Translations under genes and position numbers: made by a program
In this document: positions 1 to 8,354 of the stretch, in pieces
Layout: each line of letters begins with the position of its first letter
Position numbering within the stretch: position 1 is the stretch's first letter
The notes under the pieces: model-generated
Told to the model about the DNA's origin: nothing
Databases searched by the model: none
What the model saw: the letters and a program-made list of their open reading frames with translations, nothing else
Origin: JBNKHH01 sp050290245
GTDB taxonomy: Bacteria; Pseudomonadota; Alphaproteobacteria; Rhodobacterales; Rhodobacteraceae
Assembly: GCA_050290245.1 (NCBI GenBank)
Contig: JBNKHH010000055.1
Span: 1 to 64,000 of the forward strand
Length of the DNA stretch: 64,000 nucleotides
Direction: 5' to 3'

Positions 1-75
1 GGGCGGAAAGCAGACTTTCGCTGCAGCAGCAATAGGATCTTGGCTCATCCCCATTGCGGACAGAAGCGACACATT

Positions 76-914
76 GCTAGGGTCAGGACCCATTGATTTT
101 CGCGTAGTGGCATGATTCATCGCCGAAAAAATGGCGGTGAGTAAGTCTGGTCTATTCTGGTTGACTGATGCGCAGACGGCGCGTCTTGAGCCCTTCTTTC
201 CCAAATCCCATGGCAAGCCGCGAGCAGATGATCGGCGCGTGTCAAGCGGGATTATCTTCATCAATCACAATGGCTTACGGTGGCGCGATGCGCCTGCCGC
301 CTATGGCCCATACAAGACGTTGTTTAACCGATGAAAACGGTGGAGCGACAAGGGCATTTTTGCCCGCAAGATGGTGGGTTTGGTCGCCGAGCACCGTGAA
401 GAGAAGACAGTGATGATCGACGCAACTTACCTCAAGGCTCACCGCACAGCGACCAGTTTGGGCGCCAAAAAGGGGGGCGTGGGCGCCTGATTGGCAGGAC
501 CAAGGGCGGCATGAACACAAAACTGCATGCCTTTTGTGACAGCCAAGGCCGCCCGCTGAACCCGTTCGTGACGGCTGGTCAGGTCAGTGATAATATTGGC
601 GCGAGGGCGTTGGTCGACAGCCTGCCAAAGGTCGATTGGCTACTCGGTGACCACGGATATGACGCCGACTGGTTCAGAGAAGCTCTGAAAGACAAAGGGA
701 TACGCGCATGCATCCCCTGCAGGAAGCAGCGCAAAAAGACCCTCAAGTACGACAAGCGCCGCTACAAACGGCGCAACAGGATTGAGATCATGTTCGGCAG
801 GCTCAAGGTTTGGCGGCGTGTGGCGACCCGCTACGACCGATGCCTGAAGGTCTTCCTGTCTGCCATCACCCTTGCCGCACTCGTCGTCTATTGGCTATGA
901 GTCCTGACCCTAGC
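76..914 (+). mobile_element. IS5-family (IS427-like) insertion sequence
   Basis: A 14-bp perfect terminal inverted repeat is visible: GCTAGGGTCAGGAC at 76-89 and its reverse complement at 901-914. CTAG lies at both ends (77-80 and 910-913), so a CTAG target duplication with slightly shorter repeats is also possible. The element is about 0.84 kb and holds one transposase in two reading frames, as usual for the IS427 group of IS5. Its right end sits inside the 3' end of an IS3-type orfB, so it landed in an older element. The sequence left of 76 does not continue that IS3 gene, so the left junction was rearranged or deleted. Confidence 0.85.
131..900 (+). pseudogene. IS5-family transposase, nonsense-disrupted two-frame gene
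   Basis: DDE transposase of the IS427 type. The first frame starts at ATG 131 (MAVSKSGLFWLTDAQ) and would run to 490. It is stopped at 332-334, where TGA replaces the expected Trp of the YNRWKRWS segment. The frame then continues normally (DKGIFARKMVG, VMIDATYLKAHRTATS). The second frame ends at 900 with the GMNTKLHAFCDSQGRPLN, WLLGDHGYDADW and RRNRIEIMFGRLK segments. The two frames are in the -1 relation expected for this group, joined at the A5G6 run at 467-477, a likely programmed frameshift site. The nonsense codon should abolish activity. Confidence 0.85.
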
Positions 915-1593
915 TCGTCGCGCATCCGCTCGTTGAAGCTCTCAACGAAGCCGTTTTGCATGGGCTTGCCTCACGCGATGTAGTGCCATTCGAACCGGCG
1001 CTCGGAGCACCACCGCGGGACGATGTTACTGGGCAGTTCGGTCCCTTTGTCGCCGACACTTAACCAGGCCTTCCGCCGCGCTCGATCAGAGCTGTCAGTT
1101 CACACGCCATCCGGCGCCCCGAGATCGACGTGTCTGGGATTGCCGCCAGGCATGCCCGGGTAACGTCGTCCACTACGTTGAGCACGCGGAAGCGCTGGCC
1201 GTTGGCGAACTGATCATGGACGAAATCCAGCGACCAGCGCGCATTGGGCCGCGCCTCGACCAGGATCGGTGCCCGCGGTCCGGTCGCCTTGCACCGCGCC
1301 TTCCGCTTGCGCACCGTCAGCCCTTCTTCACGGTAGAGCCGATAGATCCGGTTGATGCCGGACGGCTCGCCCTCCCGCCGCAGTAGCACAAAGAGCCGCC
1401 GATAGCCAAAGCGTCGGCGCTCGTTGGCCAGGTCCCGCATCCACCCGCGCAGCACCGTATCCGGCGCACGCCGGGCTCGGTAGCGGACCATCTTGTTTTC
1501 CGCCCCGGCAATACGGCACGCCCGCCGTTCAGAGAGCCCGAGTAGGGACCTCAGATGCGCGACCGCCTCGCGCTTCACGGCTAGCGTTTTCAC
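915..1593 (-). pseudogene. IS3-family transposase orfB remnant
   Basis: Reads from GTG 1593 as MKTLAVKREAVAHLRSLL, then the HTH and first DDE-Asp region (ARWSLDFVHDQF). The frame breaks after GGRPG near 1062. In the shifted frame the sequence resumes as VGDKGTELPSNIV, then EWHYIA, an in-frame TGA, and GKPMQNGFVESFNERMRDEL, where the IS5-type insertion begins. So there is one frameshift, one nonsense codon and a truncated C-terminus. The second catalytic segment reads GDKGTE rather than DNGTE. Confidence 0.8.
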
Positions 1594-1851
1594 TTTCTTA
1601 AACCAGTTCCTACATCGCGGCGAGATCGAGCATCTGTTCGGCCAGCAGCTACTTCAGCTTCGCGTTCACATCCTCGAGCGTTTTCAGCCGCTTGGCCTCC
1701 GACACCGTCATGCCGCCAAACTTGGCCTTACAGGTGTAGAAAGTGCCCCCGACACGCCGTGCTTGCGGCACAGGTCCGCGCACTTCGCGCCTGCCTCGTG
1801 CTCAGCCATGATACCGATGATCTGTTCGTCCGTGAATCTCGTTCGCTTCAT
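1594..1851 (-). pseudogene. IS3-family orfA remnant
   Basis: Begins at ATG 1851 after a GAAGGACGG ribosome-binding-like stretch, with MKRTRFTDEQIIGIMAEHE, the usual IS407-group orfA start. A one-base loss after KHGVS shifts the frame. In the next frame it resumes as TFYTCKAKFGGMTVSEAKRL and KTLEDVNAKLK, then meets TAG where a Lys is expected, and two more stops follow. It is non-functional and would normally supply the DNA-binding half of the transposase. Confidence 0.75.
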
Positions 1852-2142
1852 TGTCCGTCCTTCAGGCGGGCCGGACTCTAATCGACGGCGGAGGAAAAAT
1901 CCCGTGGCCGGTCGAGGGCCGCATGTGTTCTGGGCGATCCTATAGCCTCCTTTTTCAGGCCAAGGTGTCCGGTCGAATTGGGGGCAGGTTCACCATCCTT
2001 GAGTCTGTTGCCCGGACAAAAAACCCGATTGCAGATCAAAATATAGGCGTTTGGAGAGAAAATTGTGTATCGTGGAAATCCTTCAGACCATTCGGGAATG
2101 GATGGGTTTGCAGCGTCCTGTCAAGTTGTGCATTCACGTTGC

Positions 2143-2727
2143 ATGACCTCCAAGTTGACCATCGTTGTTGTTGAAGAGGATCGAGACCGAGCGCTCGGGA
2201 TTGTTGATGCGTTGAGCAGTTCCGGCGACTACGAGGTCTTCGTGATCGGCAATTACAGCGGTTTGGCGCGCAAGATTGCCATGCACGAACCGGATATCGT
2301 GCTGATCGACATTGATAATCCGACACGAGACATGATGGAGGAACTCACTGTGGCCTCTGGCCCGCTTGAGCGCCCGGTGGCCATGTTCGTGTCCAGCTCC
2401 GCCGGCGGTCTGGCGCGGGACGCGATCGAGGCCGGGGTATCGGCCTATGTCGTCGATGGATTGGCTCCCGAGAGGCTGAAACCCGTGCTTGATACAGCGA
2501 TCGCGCGTTTTGGAATGGTGCGGCAGATGCGGCAGGAATTGGCCGAGACACGTCGCGCCCTGGAAGAGCGCAAAGTCATAGACCGGGCCAAAGGGCTTTT
2601 GATGAAAGCCAAAGGCATCGACGAGGATGCGGCCTATGCATTGCTGCGCAAAACCGCGATGGATCAGGGGCGCAGGGTTGCCGATGTGGCCGAGGCATTG
2701 GTGACGGCAGCGGGGCTGTTGGGATGA
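2143..2727 (+). CDS. nasT: NasT, ANTAR-type nitrate-responsive antiterminator
   Basis: A 194-residue regulator with an N-terminal receiver-like domain (residues 1-120, starting MTSKLTIVVVEEDRDRAL) and a C-terminal ANTAR RNA-binding domain (RRALEERKVIDRAKGLLMKA to VAEALVTAAGLLG). NasT proteins bind paired hairpins in leader RNA and prevent termination upstream of nitrate-assimilation genes. NasS holds NasT inactive until nitrate or nitrite binds. ATG 2143 is chosen because the homologous core begins there; upstream ATGs would add unrelated residues. It overlaps nasS by 4 bases (ATGA). The target leader is probably 3894-4153. Confidence 0.9.
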   Translation: MTSKLTIVVVEEDRDRALGIVDALSSSGDYEVFVIGNYSGLARKIAMHEPDIVLIDIDNPTRDMMEELTVASGPLERPVAMFVSSSAGGLARDAIEAGVSAYVVDGLAPERLKPVLDTAIARFGMVRQMRQELAETRRALEERKVIDRAKGLLMKAKGIDEDAAYALLRKTAMDQGRRVADVAEALVTAAGLLG

Positions 2728-3893
2728 GCCGTGTTACCATCCCCGTTGCCTATATACCCTTGGTGGATGCTGCCCCCTTGATTATCGCTCAGGAGATGGG
2801 CTTTGCCGACGCTGAGGCGATTGCGCTGGATTTGATCGCGGCGCCCTCCTGGTCTTCGCTGCGCGATATGTTGGCCTTCGGGCGCGTTGATGCGGCGCAT
2901 ATGCTGTCCGTTCTTCCAGTGGCCATGCATCTGGGACTGGGGGGGATGACCACGCCGCTTGCGGCGGTTTCAACCCTGTCGGTGAATGGAAACGTGTTTG
3001 GCGTTGGACGCCCTCTGGAAGACCGGATGCGCGCATCGGGGTATGATTTTGATTTCTCTGAAGCAAGACGCGCTGCCACCGTGCTGGCTCAGGCCCATGC
3101 GGGCAAACTGACCGTTGGCGTGCCTTTTCCTTTTTCGATGCATGTGGAACTTCTGCGCTACTGGGCGGACCGGACGGATCTAGGGTCCGGCAAGGTTGAA
3201 ATCCGCACGGTGCCTCCGCCCCTCATGGCTGAGGCACTGGAAGCTGGAGATATCGATGCGTTTTGTGTGGGTGAGCCTTGGGGGTCCGTGGCTGTGGATC
3301 GCGGGGTTGGGGCGCTTTTGCTGCCAGGTCAGGCGATTTGGCAGGGCGCGCCCGAAAAGGTGCTGGCGACGCGCGCCGACTGGGCGGAAAGTGAACCTGA
3401 TCTTCTGGGCCGCCTGATCCGTGCGATCTGGCATGCCAGCCGCTGGCTGGCCAAACCGGAAAGCAAAATCGCAGCATCCGAAATTCTGGGACGTGCGAGC
3501 TACCTTGATTTACCGCCCGAATTGATCGACAGGGCGCTGTCGGGCCGACTGATCGTTTCGAGCCAAGGCGAACAGCGCAACAACACTGAATTTCTTCGCT
3601 TTCACGGCGCTGCTTCAACCTTTCCTTGGCGCAGCCAGGCCAGGTGGATAGCACATCGCCTGATCCACAGACATGGTCTGACCGCCGATCTAGATGCCGC
3701 CGCCAAGGTGTTTCGACCGGATCTTTATCGCCAGCACATGAACCAAACGGACGTCGATCTGCCCGGCGCTTCGGAAAAACTGGAGGGCGCGATTCTGCAC
3801 CCGACGGCCGTTGCGTCTACGCGCGGGCAGCTCAGTTTGCTGCCGGATCGGTTTTTTGATGGCGCAGTTTTTGACCCGGACGCGCCAGGTTGA
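2724..3893 (+). CDS. nasS: NasS, cytoplasmic nitrate/nitrite sensor of the NrtA family
   Basis: A 389-residue NrtA/CmpA-like substrate-binding fold without a signal peptide (MSRVTIPVAYIPLVDAAPLI), so it is cytoplasmic. Motifs shared with the periplasmic NrtA at 4154 include GVPFPFSMHVELLRYW, TVPPPLMAEALEAGDIDAFCVGEPW and the late segment FRPDLYRQ. In known systems NasS sequesters NasT and releases it when nitrate or nitrite is bound. Translational coupling to nasT by a 4-base overlap supports complex formation. The length fits NasS. Confidence 0.9.
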   Translation: MSRVTIPVAYIPLVDAAPLIIAQEMGFADAEAIALDLIAAPSWSSLRDMLAFGRVDAAHMLSVLPVAMHLGLGGMTTPLAAVSTLSVNGNVFGVGRPLEDRMRASGYDFDFSEARRAATVLAQAHAGKLTVGVPFPFSMHVELLRYWADRTDLGSGKVEIRTVPPPLMAEALEAGDIDAFCVGEPWGSVAVDRGVGALLLPGQAIWQGAPEKVLATRADWAESEPDLLGRLIRAIWHASRWLAKPESKIAASEILGRASYLDLPPELIDRALSGRLIVSSQGEQRNNTEFLRFHGAASTFPWRSQARWIAHRLIHRHGLTADLDAAAKVFRPDLYRQHMNQTDVDLPGASEKLEGAILHPTAVASTRGQLSLLPDRFFDGAVFDPDAPG

Positions 3894-4153
3894 CCAGTTT
3901 TTAAGCAACTTCGGCGCTGCGCTGCGGCATTCTGTCAGGAGCGCAAGAAAACCTTAGCCAACCTTCCGGCGGTGTAGCATTGCTAGTGCATCGACCCGCA
4001 ACGGGGTGGGTCGAACCGAATTCTTCCCAATGACAGGGATATTCTGAGCAAGGTCGCTCGCTTTCTGCCGATATCTTCGGCGGATAGTGATCGGCCTTTT
4101 TTGCGTTTTGCCCGGACTCCTCCAACACTCCGGGCGTATGGAAAGGACCAGCT
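3894..4153 (+). promoter_or_regulatory. nrt leader with competing hairpins, candidate NasT antitermination site
   Basis: A 260-bp untranslated stretch between nasS and nrtA. GCCGAT (4067-4072) pairs with ATCGGC (4090-4095) and is followed by C and six Ts (4097-4102), a rho-independent terminator placed about 50 bp before nrtA. The same left arm can instead pair as GCCGA (4067-4071) with TCGGC (4077-4081), which would break the terminator. A second hairpin, TCGACCC (3991-3997) with GGGTCGA (4008-4014), lies upstream. Two hairpins plus a terminator match the layout bound by ANTAR proteins. I could not fit the loops to the known ANTAR hexaloop consensus, so the binding assignment is inference. 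Confidence 0.65.
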
Positions 4154-5521
4154 ATGAAAAAGCTCCTTCTCGGTCTTGCGGCGACAACCGCCCTGGCCAA
4201 CCCTGCCTTTGCCGACCTGCTTGATCTGGAAAAGGACGAACTGACCTTTGGCTTCATCAAGCTGACAGACATGGCGCCGCTCGCCGTGGCCTATGAGAAC
4301 GGCTATTTTCTCGACGAGGGTCTCTTCGTCACACTGGAGGCGCAGGCGAACTGGAAGGTGCTGCTGGATGGCGTGATCGATGGGCAGCTGGACGGCGCGC
4401 ATATGCTGGCCGGTCAACCACTTGCCGCCACCATCGGCTACGGCACCGAGGCGCGCATCGTGACGCCGTTTTCCATGGACCTGAACGGCAACGGAATCAC
4501 GGTCAGCAATGAAGTCTGGGAAAAGATGCTGCCGCATATCCCTAAAATGGACGATGGCCGCCCCCAGCATCCCATCAGCGCCGAAGCGCTCGTGCCGGTG
4601 ATCGAAGATTTCAACAACAAGGGCGAGCCCTTCAACATGGGCATGGTTTTCCCGGTTTCCACGCACAATTACGAGCTGCGCTACTGGTTGGCCGCAGGCG
4701 GGATCAACCCCGGCTACTACAGCCCGGATAACATCTCGGGCCAGATCAGTGCGGATGTGTTCCTGTCCGTGACGCCGCCGCCGCAGATGCCCGCCACGCT
4801 CGAGGCCGGCACCATCCATGGTTACTGCGTCGGCGAGCCGTGGAACCAGCAGGCAGTGTTCAAGGGGATCGGTGTGCCGGTCATCACCGATTACCAGCTG
4901 TGGAAAAACAACCCTGAAAAGGTCTTCGGGTTGACCAAGGAATTCACCGAAGAGAATCCCAACACCACATTGGCCATCACCAAAGCGCTCATCCGCGCGG
5001 CTATCTGGCTGGATGAGAACGACAACGCCAACCGGCCCGAGGCAGTCGAAATCCTCAGCCGCCCGGAATACGTGGGCGCCGATTACGAGGTGATCGCCAA
5101 CTCGATGACTGGCTTTTTCGAGTTCGAGAACGGCGACAAGCGGGACATTCCCGATTTCAACGTGTTCTTCCGCTACAATGCGACCTATCCGTTCTATTCG
5201 GACGCGGTGTGGTACCTGACCCAGATGCGCCGCTGGGGCCAGATCGACGAGGCAAAGCCCGACAGCTGGTATGACGAAGTGGCCAAGTCCGTCTACAAGC
5301 CTGACATCTATCTCCAAGCGGCACGCTTGCTGGTGGATGAAGGTCTGGCCAACGAGGCGGATTTCCCCTGGGACAGCGATGGCTACAAAGCACCAACACC
5401 CGCCGCCGATATCATCGACGGGATCGCTTATGACGGTAAAGCCCCGAATGCCTACCTCGAAAGCCTGCCGATCGGCCTGAAAGGTCAGCAGGTCGTTGTC
5501 GGCAACGACGTCGAAGGCTGA
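4154..5521 (+). CDS. nrtA: NrtA, periplasmic nitrate/nitrite-binding protein
   Basis: A 455-residue ABC binding protein. It has a signal peptide, MKKLLLGLAATTALANPAFA, followed by mature DLLDLEKDELTFGFIKLTDM. Family motifs: VSTHNYELRYWLAAGGINPG, TPPPQMPATLEAGTIHGYCV and the GEPWNQQAVFKG segment. It delivers nitrate or nitrite to the NrtB/NrtCD importer. The RBS-like GGAAAGG lies about 8 bases before ATG 4154. A strong hairpin follows at 5528-5549, which could raise NrtA above the membrane parts. Close paralogue of NasS (2724-3893). Confidence 0.92.
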   Translation: MKKLLLGLAATTALANPAFADLLDLEKDELTFGFIKLTDMAPLAVAYENGYFLDEGLFVTLEAQANWKVLLDGVIDGQLDGAHMLAGQPLAATIGYGTEARIVTPFSMDLNGNGITVSNEVWEKMLPHIPKMDDGRPQHPISAEALVPVIEDFNNKGEPFNMGMVFPVSTHNYELRYWLAAGGINPGYYSPDNISGQISADVFLSVTPPPQMPATLEAGTIHGYCVGEPWNQQAVFKGIGVPVITDYQLWKNNPEKVFGLTKEFTEENPNTTLAITKALIRAAIWLDENDNANRPEAVEILSRPEYVGADYEVIANSMTGFFEFENGDKRDIPDFNVFFRYNATYPFYSDAVWYLTQMRRWGQIDEAKPDSWYDEVAKSVYKPDIYLQAARLLVDEGLANEADFPWDSDGYKAPTPAADIIDGIAYDGKAPNAYLESLPIGLKGQQVVVGNDVEG

Positions 5522-5527
5522 GCACCC

Positions 5528-5549
5528 GCAGCGGGGGAAACCCCGCTGC
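5528..5549 (+). promoter_or_regulatory. GNRA-tetraloop hairpin between nrtA and nrtB
   Basis: Perfect 9-bp stem, GCAGCGGGG at 5528-5536 and CCCCGCTGC at 5541-5549, closed by a GAAA tetraloop. No T-tract follows, so it is more likely an mRNA 3'-end stabiliser or processing barrier than a terminator. Confidence 0.7.
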
Positions 5550-5577
5550 TTCCTCCTTCATCATTCGAGGTACTCAA

Positions 5578-6654
5578 ATGACGACCGTCGATCCAAACTT
5601 TTCCGAGACGGCTGACCGCGAAGCGCGCAGAGCCAAGCTGTTCACCCGCATCAATGCCGCAGACAAATGGTTCCAGGTGCTGGGCCTGAGCTGGATCACA
5701 CCGATCCTGCGCGCAGCAGCGGGCGACAATCCGCGCGCTCAAATCAAGGATATCTGGCGCCTTCTGGCCGTGCCAATCCTTGCGATTTGCGCATTTCTGA
5801 TGCTCTGGGCTGTGCTCGCACCGAAAGTGCAAACATCCCTAGGTGCAGTCCCTGGCCCCGCGCAGGTCTGGACAGAGGTGGTAAACCTGCACGAAGACGC
5901 GCAAGCCAAGGCCGCCAGCAAGGCCGAATTCGATGCCAAGGTCGCACAGCTCAACGAGCGCCGCATCGAACAGGGCAAGCCGCCGGTAGAGCGCGCGTAT
6001 ACCGGTGCGCCAACCTATTATCAGCAGATCTGGACATCCATCCAGACAGTCTTCTTCGGCTTTCTGATCGCCACGATCGTGGCGGTGCCACTGGGGATCA
6101 TGGCCGGTCTTTCGCCGATCGCCAACGCCGCGCTCAACCCGCTGATACAGATCTTCAAACCCGTCTCGCCACTGGCCTGGTTGCCGATTGTGACAATGAT
6201 CGTCTCGGCCCTTGCGGCCTCAAATGACGGGCTCTTGCCCAAGAGTTTTGTGATCTCTGCCGTTACCGTTACGCTTTGTTCGCTTTGGCCCACGCTGATC
6301 AACACAGCGCTCGGTGTGGCGTCGATCGACAAGGATCTGGTCAACGTCTCCAAAGTGCTCAAGATGAACACCTGGACCAAGATCACCAAGCTGGTCCTGC
6401 CCTCCGCTCTGCCGCTGATCTTCACCGGCCTGCGGCTGAGCCTCGGCGTTGGCTGGATGGTTTTGATCGCCGCCGAGATGCTGGCGCAGAACCCTGGGCT
6501 TGGCAAATTCGTCTGGGACGAGTTCCAGAACGGCTCCTCGTCAAGCCTTGCCAAGATCATGGTCGCAGTGCTGACCATCGGCATCATCGGCTTCCTGCTG
6601 GACCGGGTGATGTATGCGCTGCAATCGCTGTTCACCTTTACGAACAATCGCTGA
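5578..6654 (+). CDS. nrtB: NrtB, nitrate ABC transporter permease
   Basis: A 358-residue inner-membrane permease of the NrtB/SsuC type. A long N-terminal region precedes the first membrane segment (LLAVPILAICAFLMLWAVLA). A soluble insertion follows (NLHEDAQAKAASKAEFDAK), and the binding-protein-dependent transport domain begins near IQTVFFGFLIATIVAVPLGI. The EAA-type loop reads NTALGVASIDKDLVNVSKVL. The N-terminal extension and insertion are typical of proteobacterial NrtB. It forms the channel with the NrtCD ATPase encoded 10 bases downstream. Confidence 0.9.
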   Translation: MTTVDPNFSETADREARRAKLFTRINAADKWFQVLGLSWITPILRAAAGDNPRAQIKDIWRLLAVPILAICAFLMLWAVLAPKVQTSLGAVPGPAQVWTEVVNLHEDAQAKAASKAEFDAKVAQLNERRIEQGKPPVERAYTGAPTYYQQIWTSIQTVFFGFLIATIVAVPLGIMAGLSPIANAALNPLIQIFKPVSPLAWLPIVTMIVSALAASNDGLLPKSFVISAVTVTLCSLWPTLINTALGVASIDKDLVNVSKVLKMNTWTKITKLVLPSALPLIFTGLRLSLGVGWMVLIAAEMLAQNPGLGKFVWDEFQNGSSSSLAKIMVAVLTIGIIGFLLDRVMYALQSLFTFTNNR

Positions 6655-6664
6655 GGGGAAACCG

Positions 6665-8350
6665 ATGAGCATTCTGAAACTCGAAAACGTCAGCCAGAGT
6701 TTCGGCACCGGGCTGCACGCCAGCCATGTGCTGAAAGACATCAACCTCGATGTCCAAGAGGGCGAATTCCTTGTCCTTCTGGGCTTCTCCGGCACCGGCA
6801 AGACGACGCTGATCAACCTGATGGCCGGGCTGGAGAAACCGTCGAAAGGCAGCGTGACCTTCAAGGGCAAACCGATCCTTGAGCCCAGCCCGGAACGCGG
6901 CGTGATCTTCCAAAGCTACAGCCTGATGCCGTGGCTGACGGTCAACGGCAATGTCGGACTGGCGGTGGATACGGTTTTCCCAGGTCTGTCCAAGGCAGAC
7001 CGCGCCGAAAAGGTTGCGCATTACGTGCAGATGGTGGGCCTCAGCCACGCCGCCACACGCCGCCCGGCAGAGCTGTCTGGCGGGATGCGCCAGCGGGTCA
7101 ACGTGGCGCGTGCGCTGGCGATGAATCCCGAAATGCTCTTGCTGGATGAGCCGCTCAGCGCGCTCGATGCGCTGACCCGCGCCAATCTGGCTGATGAGAT
7201 CGAGCGCATCTGGGAGGCCGACAGGAAAACCTGCGTGCTGATCACCAACGACGTGGACGAGGCGATCATCCTCGCCGACCGGATCATCGCGCTGAACCCC
7301 GATGGCACATTGGGTCAGGAGTTTACCGTCACCATCCCACGCCCGCGCGACCGGATGGAGATGAACAGCAACGACACGTTCAAGCAGTTGCGCGCAGACG
7401 TCACTAAATACCTGATGGATGTCGGTATCGAGGCCAAAGTCGAAGGCTCCCGCACGTTGCCGGATGTCACGCCGATTCACAGCGTGCCTGCGGCCGTAAA
7501 GGATGCGCAGAAAGGTCTTATCGACTACCGCTTTCTGGATTTCAGCCAGTTGCACAAGATCTATCCGACGCCGAAGGGGCCGCTGACCGTGGTCGAGGAT
7601 TTCGACCTCAAGATCGACCGGGGTGAGTTCATCTCGCTGATCGGGCATTCGGGCTGCGGAAAATCCACCGTGCTAACCATGGCCGCAGGTCTGAACCCGA
7701 TTTCCAAGGGCGCGATAAAGCTGGATGGTCGTCACGTTGAAGGGGCTGATCCGGAGCGCGCCGTGGTGTTCCAGTCACCCAACCTGTTCCCATGGCTTTC
7801 GGCGCGGGAAAACTGCGCCATCGGGGTGGACAAGGTCTATCCCAAGGCGTCGCGGGCAGAGCGGCAGGACGTGGTTGAATACTATCTTGAACGCGTCGGA
7901 CTGGCCGATGCCATGGACAAACCTGCCTTGGATATGTCCAACGGCATGCAGCAGCGTGTCGGAATTGCGCGCGCATTTGCACTCTCGCCCAAATTGCTGC
8001 TTTTGGACGAGCCCTTCGGAATGCTGGACAGCCTGACGCGATGGGAATTGCAGGAAGTCCTGATGGAGGTCTGGTCCCGTACCAAGGTCACGGCGATCTG
8101 CGTGACCCATGACGTGGATGAAGCAATTCTGCTGGCAGACCGCGTCGTGATGATGACCAACGGCCCGCAGGCCACAATCGGCAAGATCGTCGATGTGGAC
8201 CTACCGCGTCCGCGCACGCGCAAAGCGCTTCTGGAGCACCCGGACTACTACAAATACCGGCAGGACGTGCTCGACTTTCTCGAAGAATACGAACACGGCG
8301 CTACGCCAAAACCAAAGGCGTCCGCACCCAAGCCAATTGCGGCGGAGTAA
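6665..8350 (+). CDS. Tandem-ATPase nitrate importer subunit (NrtC-NrtD-like fusion)
   Basis: A 561-residue protein with two ABC ATPase domains in one chain. Domain 1 (about 1-235): Walker A GFSGTGKT (40-47), signature LSGGM (137-141), Walker B MLLLDEP. Domain 2 (about 290-525): Walker A GHSGCGKS (327-334), signature MSNGM (424-428), Walker B LLLLDEP, H-loop His482. Domain 1 has Asn195 where the H-loop His is expected (TND), and domain 2 has SNG instead of SGG. In a head-to-tail sandwich both changes fall in the same composite site, leaving the other canonical. Start ATG 6665 follows GAGGGG. Unlike cyanobacterial NrtC there is no fused NrtA-like domain. Confidence 0.88.
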   Translation: MSILKLENVSQSFGTGLHASHVLKDINLDVQEGEFLVLLGFSGTGKTTLINLMAGLEKPSKGSVTFKGKPILEPSPERGVIFQSYSLMPWLTVNGNVGLAVDTVFPGLSKADRAEKVAHYVQMVGLSHAATRRPAELSGGMRQRVNVARALAMNPEMLLLDEPLSALDALTRANLADEIERIWEADRKTCVLITNDVDEAIILADRIIALNPDGTLGQEFTVTIPRPRDRMEMNSNDTFKQLRADVTKYLMDVGIEAKVEGSRTLPDVTPIHSVPAAVKDAQKGLIDYRFLDFSQLHKIYPTPKGPLTVVEDFDLKIDRGEFISLIGHSGCGKSTVLTMAAGLNPISKGAIKLDGRHVEGADPERAVVFQSPNLFPWLSARENCAIGVDKVYPKASRAERQDVVEYYLERVGLADAMDKPALDMSNGMQQRVGIARAFALSPKLLLLDEPFGMLDSLTRWELQEVLMEVWSRTKVTAICVTHDVDEAILLADRVVMMTNGPQATIGKIVDVDLPRPRTRKALLEHPDYYKYRQDVLDFLEEYEHGATPKPKASAPKPIAAE

Positions 8351-8354
8351 TCCC

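Larger units (their letters stand above)
914..1992 (-). mobile_element. Decayed IS3-family (IS407-like) element
   Basis: Remnants of orfA (1594-1851) and orfB (915-1593) of an IS407-type element lie on the minus strand. A candidate outer end is at 1963-1992, whose reverse complement starts TGAACCTGCCCCCAATTC, resembling the ends of this group. The other end is lost because the IS5-type element interrupts orfB. About 110 bp between orfA and the candidate terminus hold no recognisable gene. Assignment of the 1992 terminus is tentative. Confidence 0.6.

Noticed and set aside
1493..2174. Plus-strand frames across the IS3 remnant
   Set aside because: They are antisense or flanking to the decayed IS3 orfs and have no family match.
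3983..5317. Minus-strand frame of 444 codons over nrtA
   Set aside because: Antisense to nrtA, whose signal peptide and family motifs are clear; no motif in the reverse frame.
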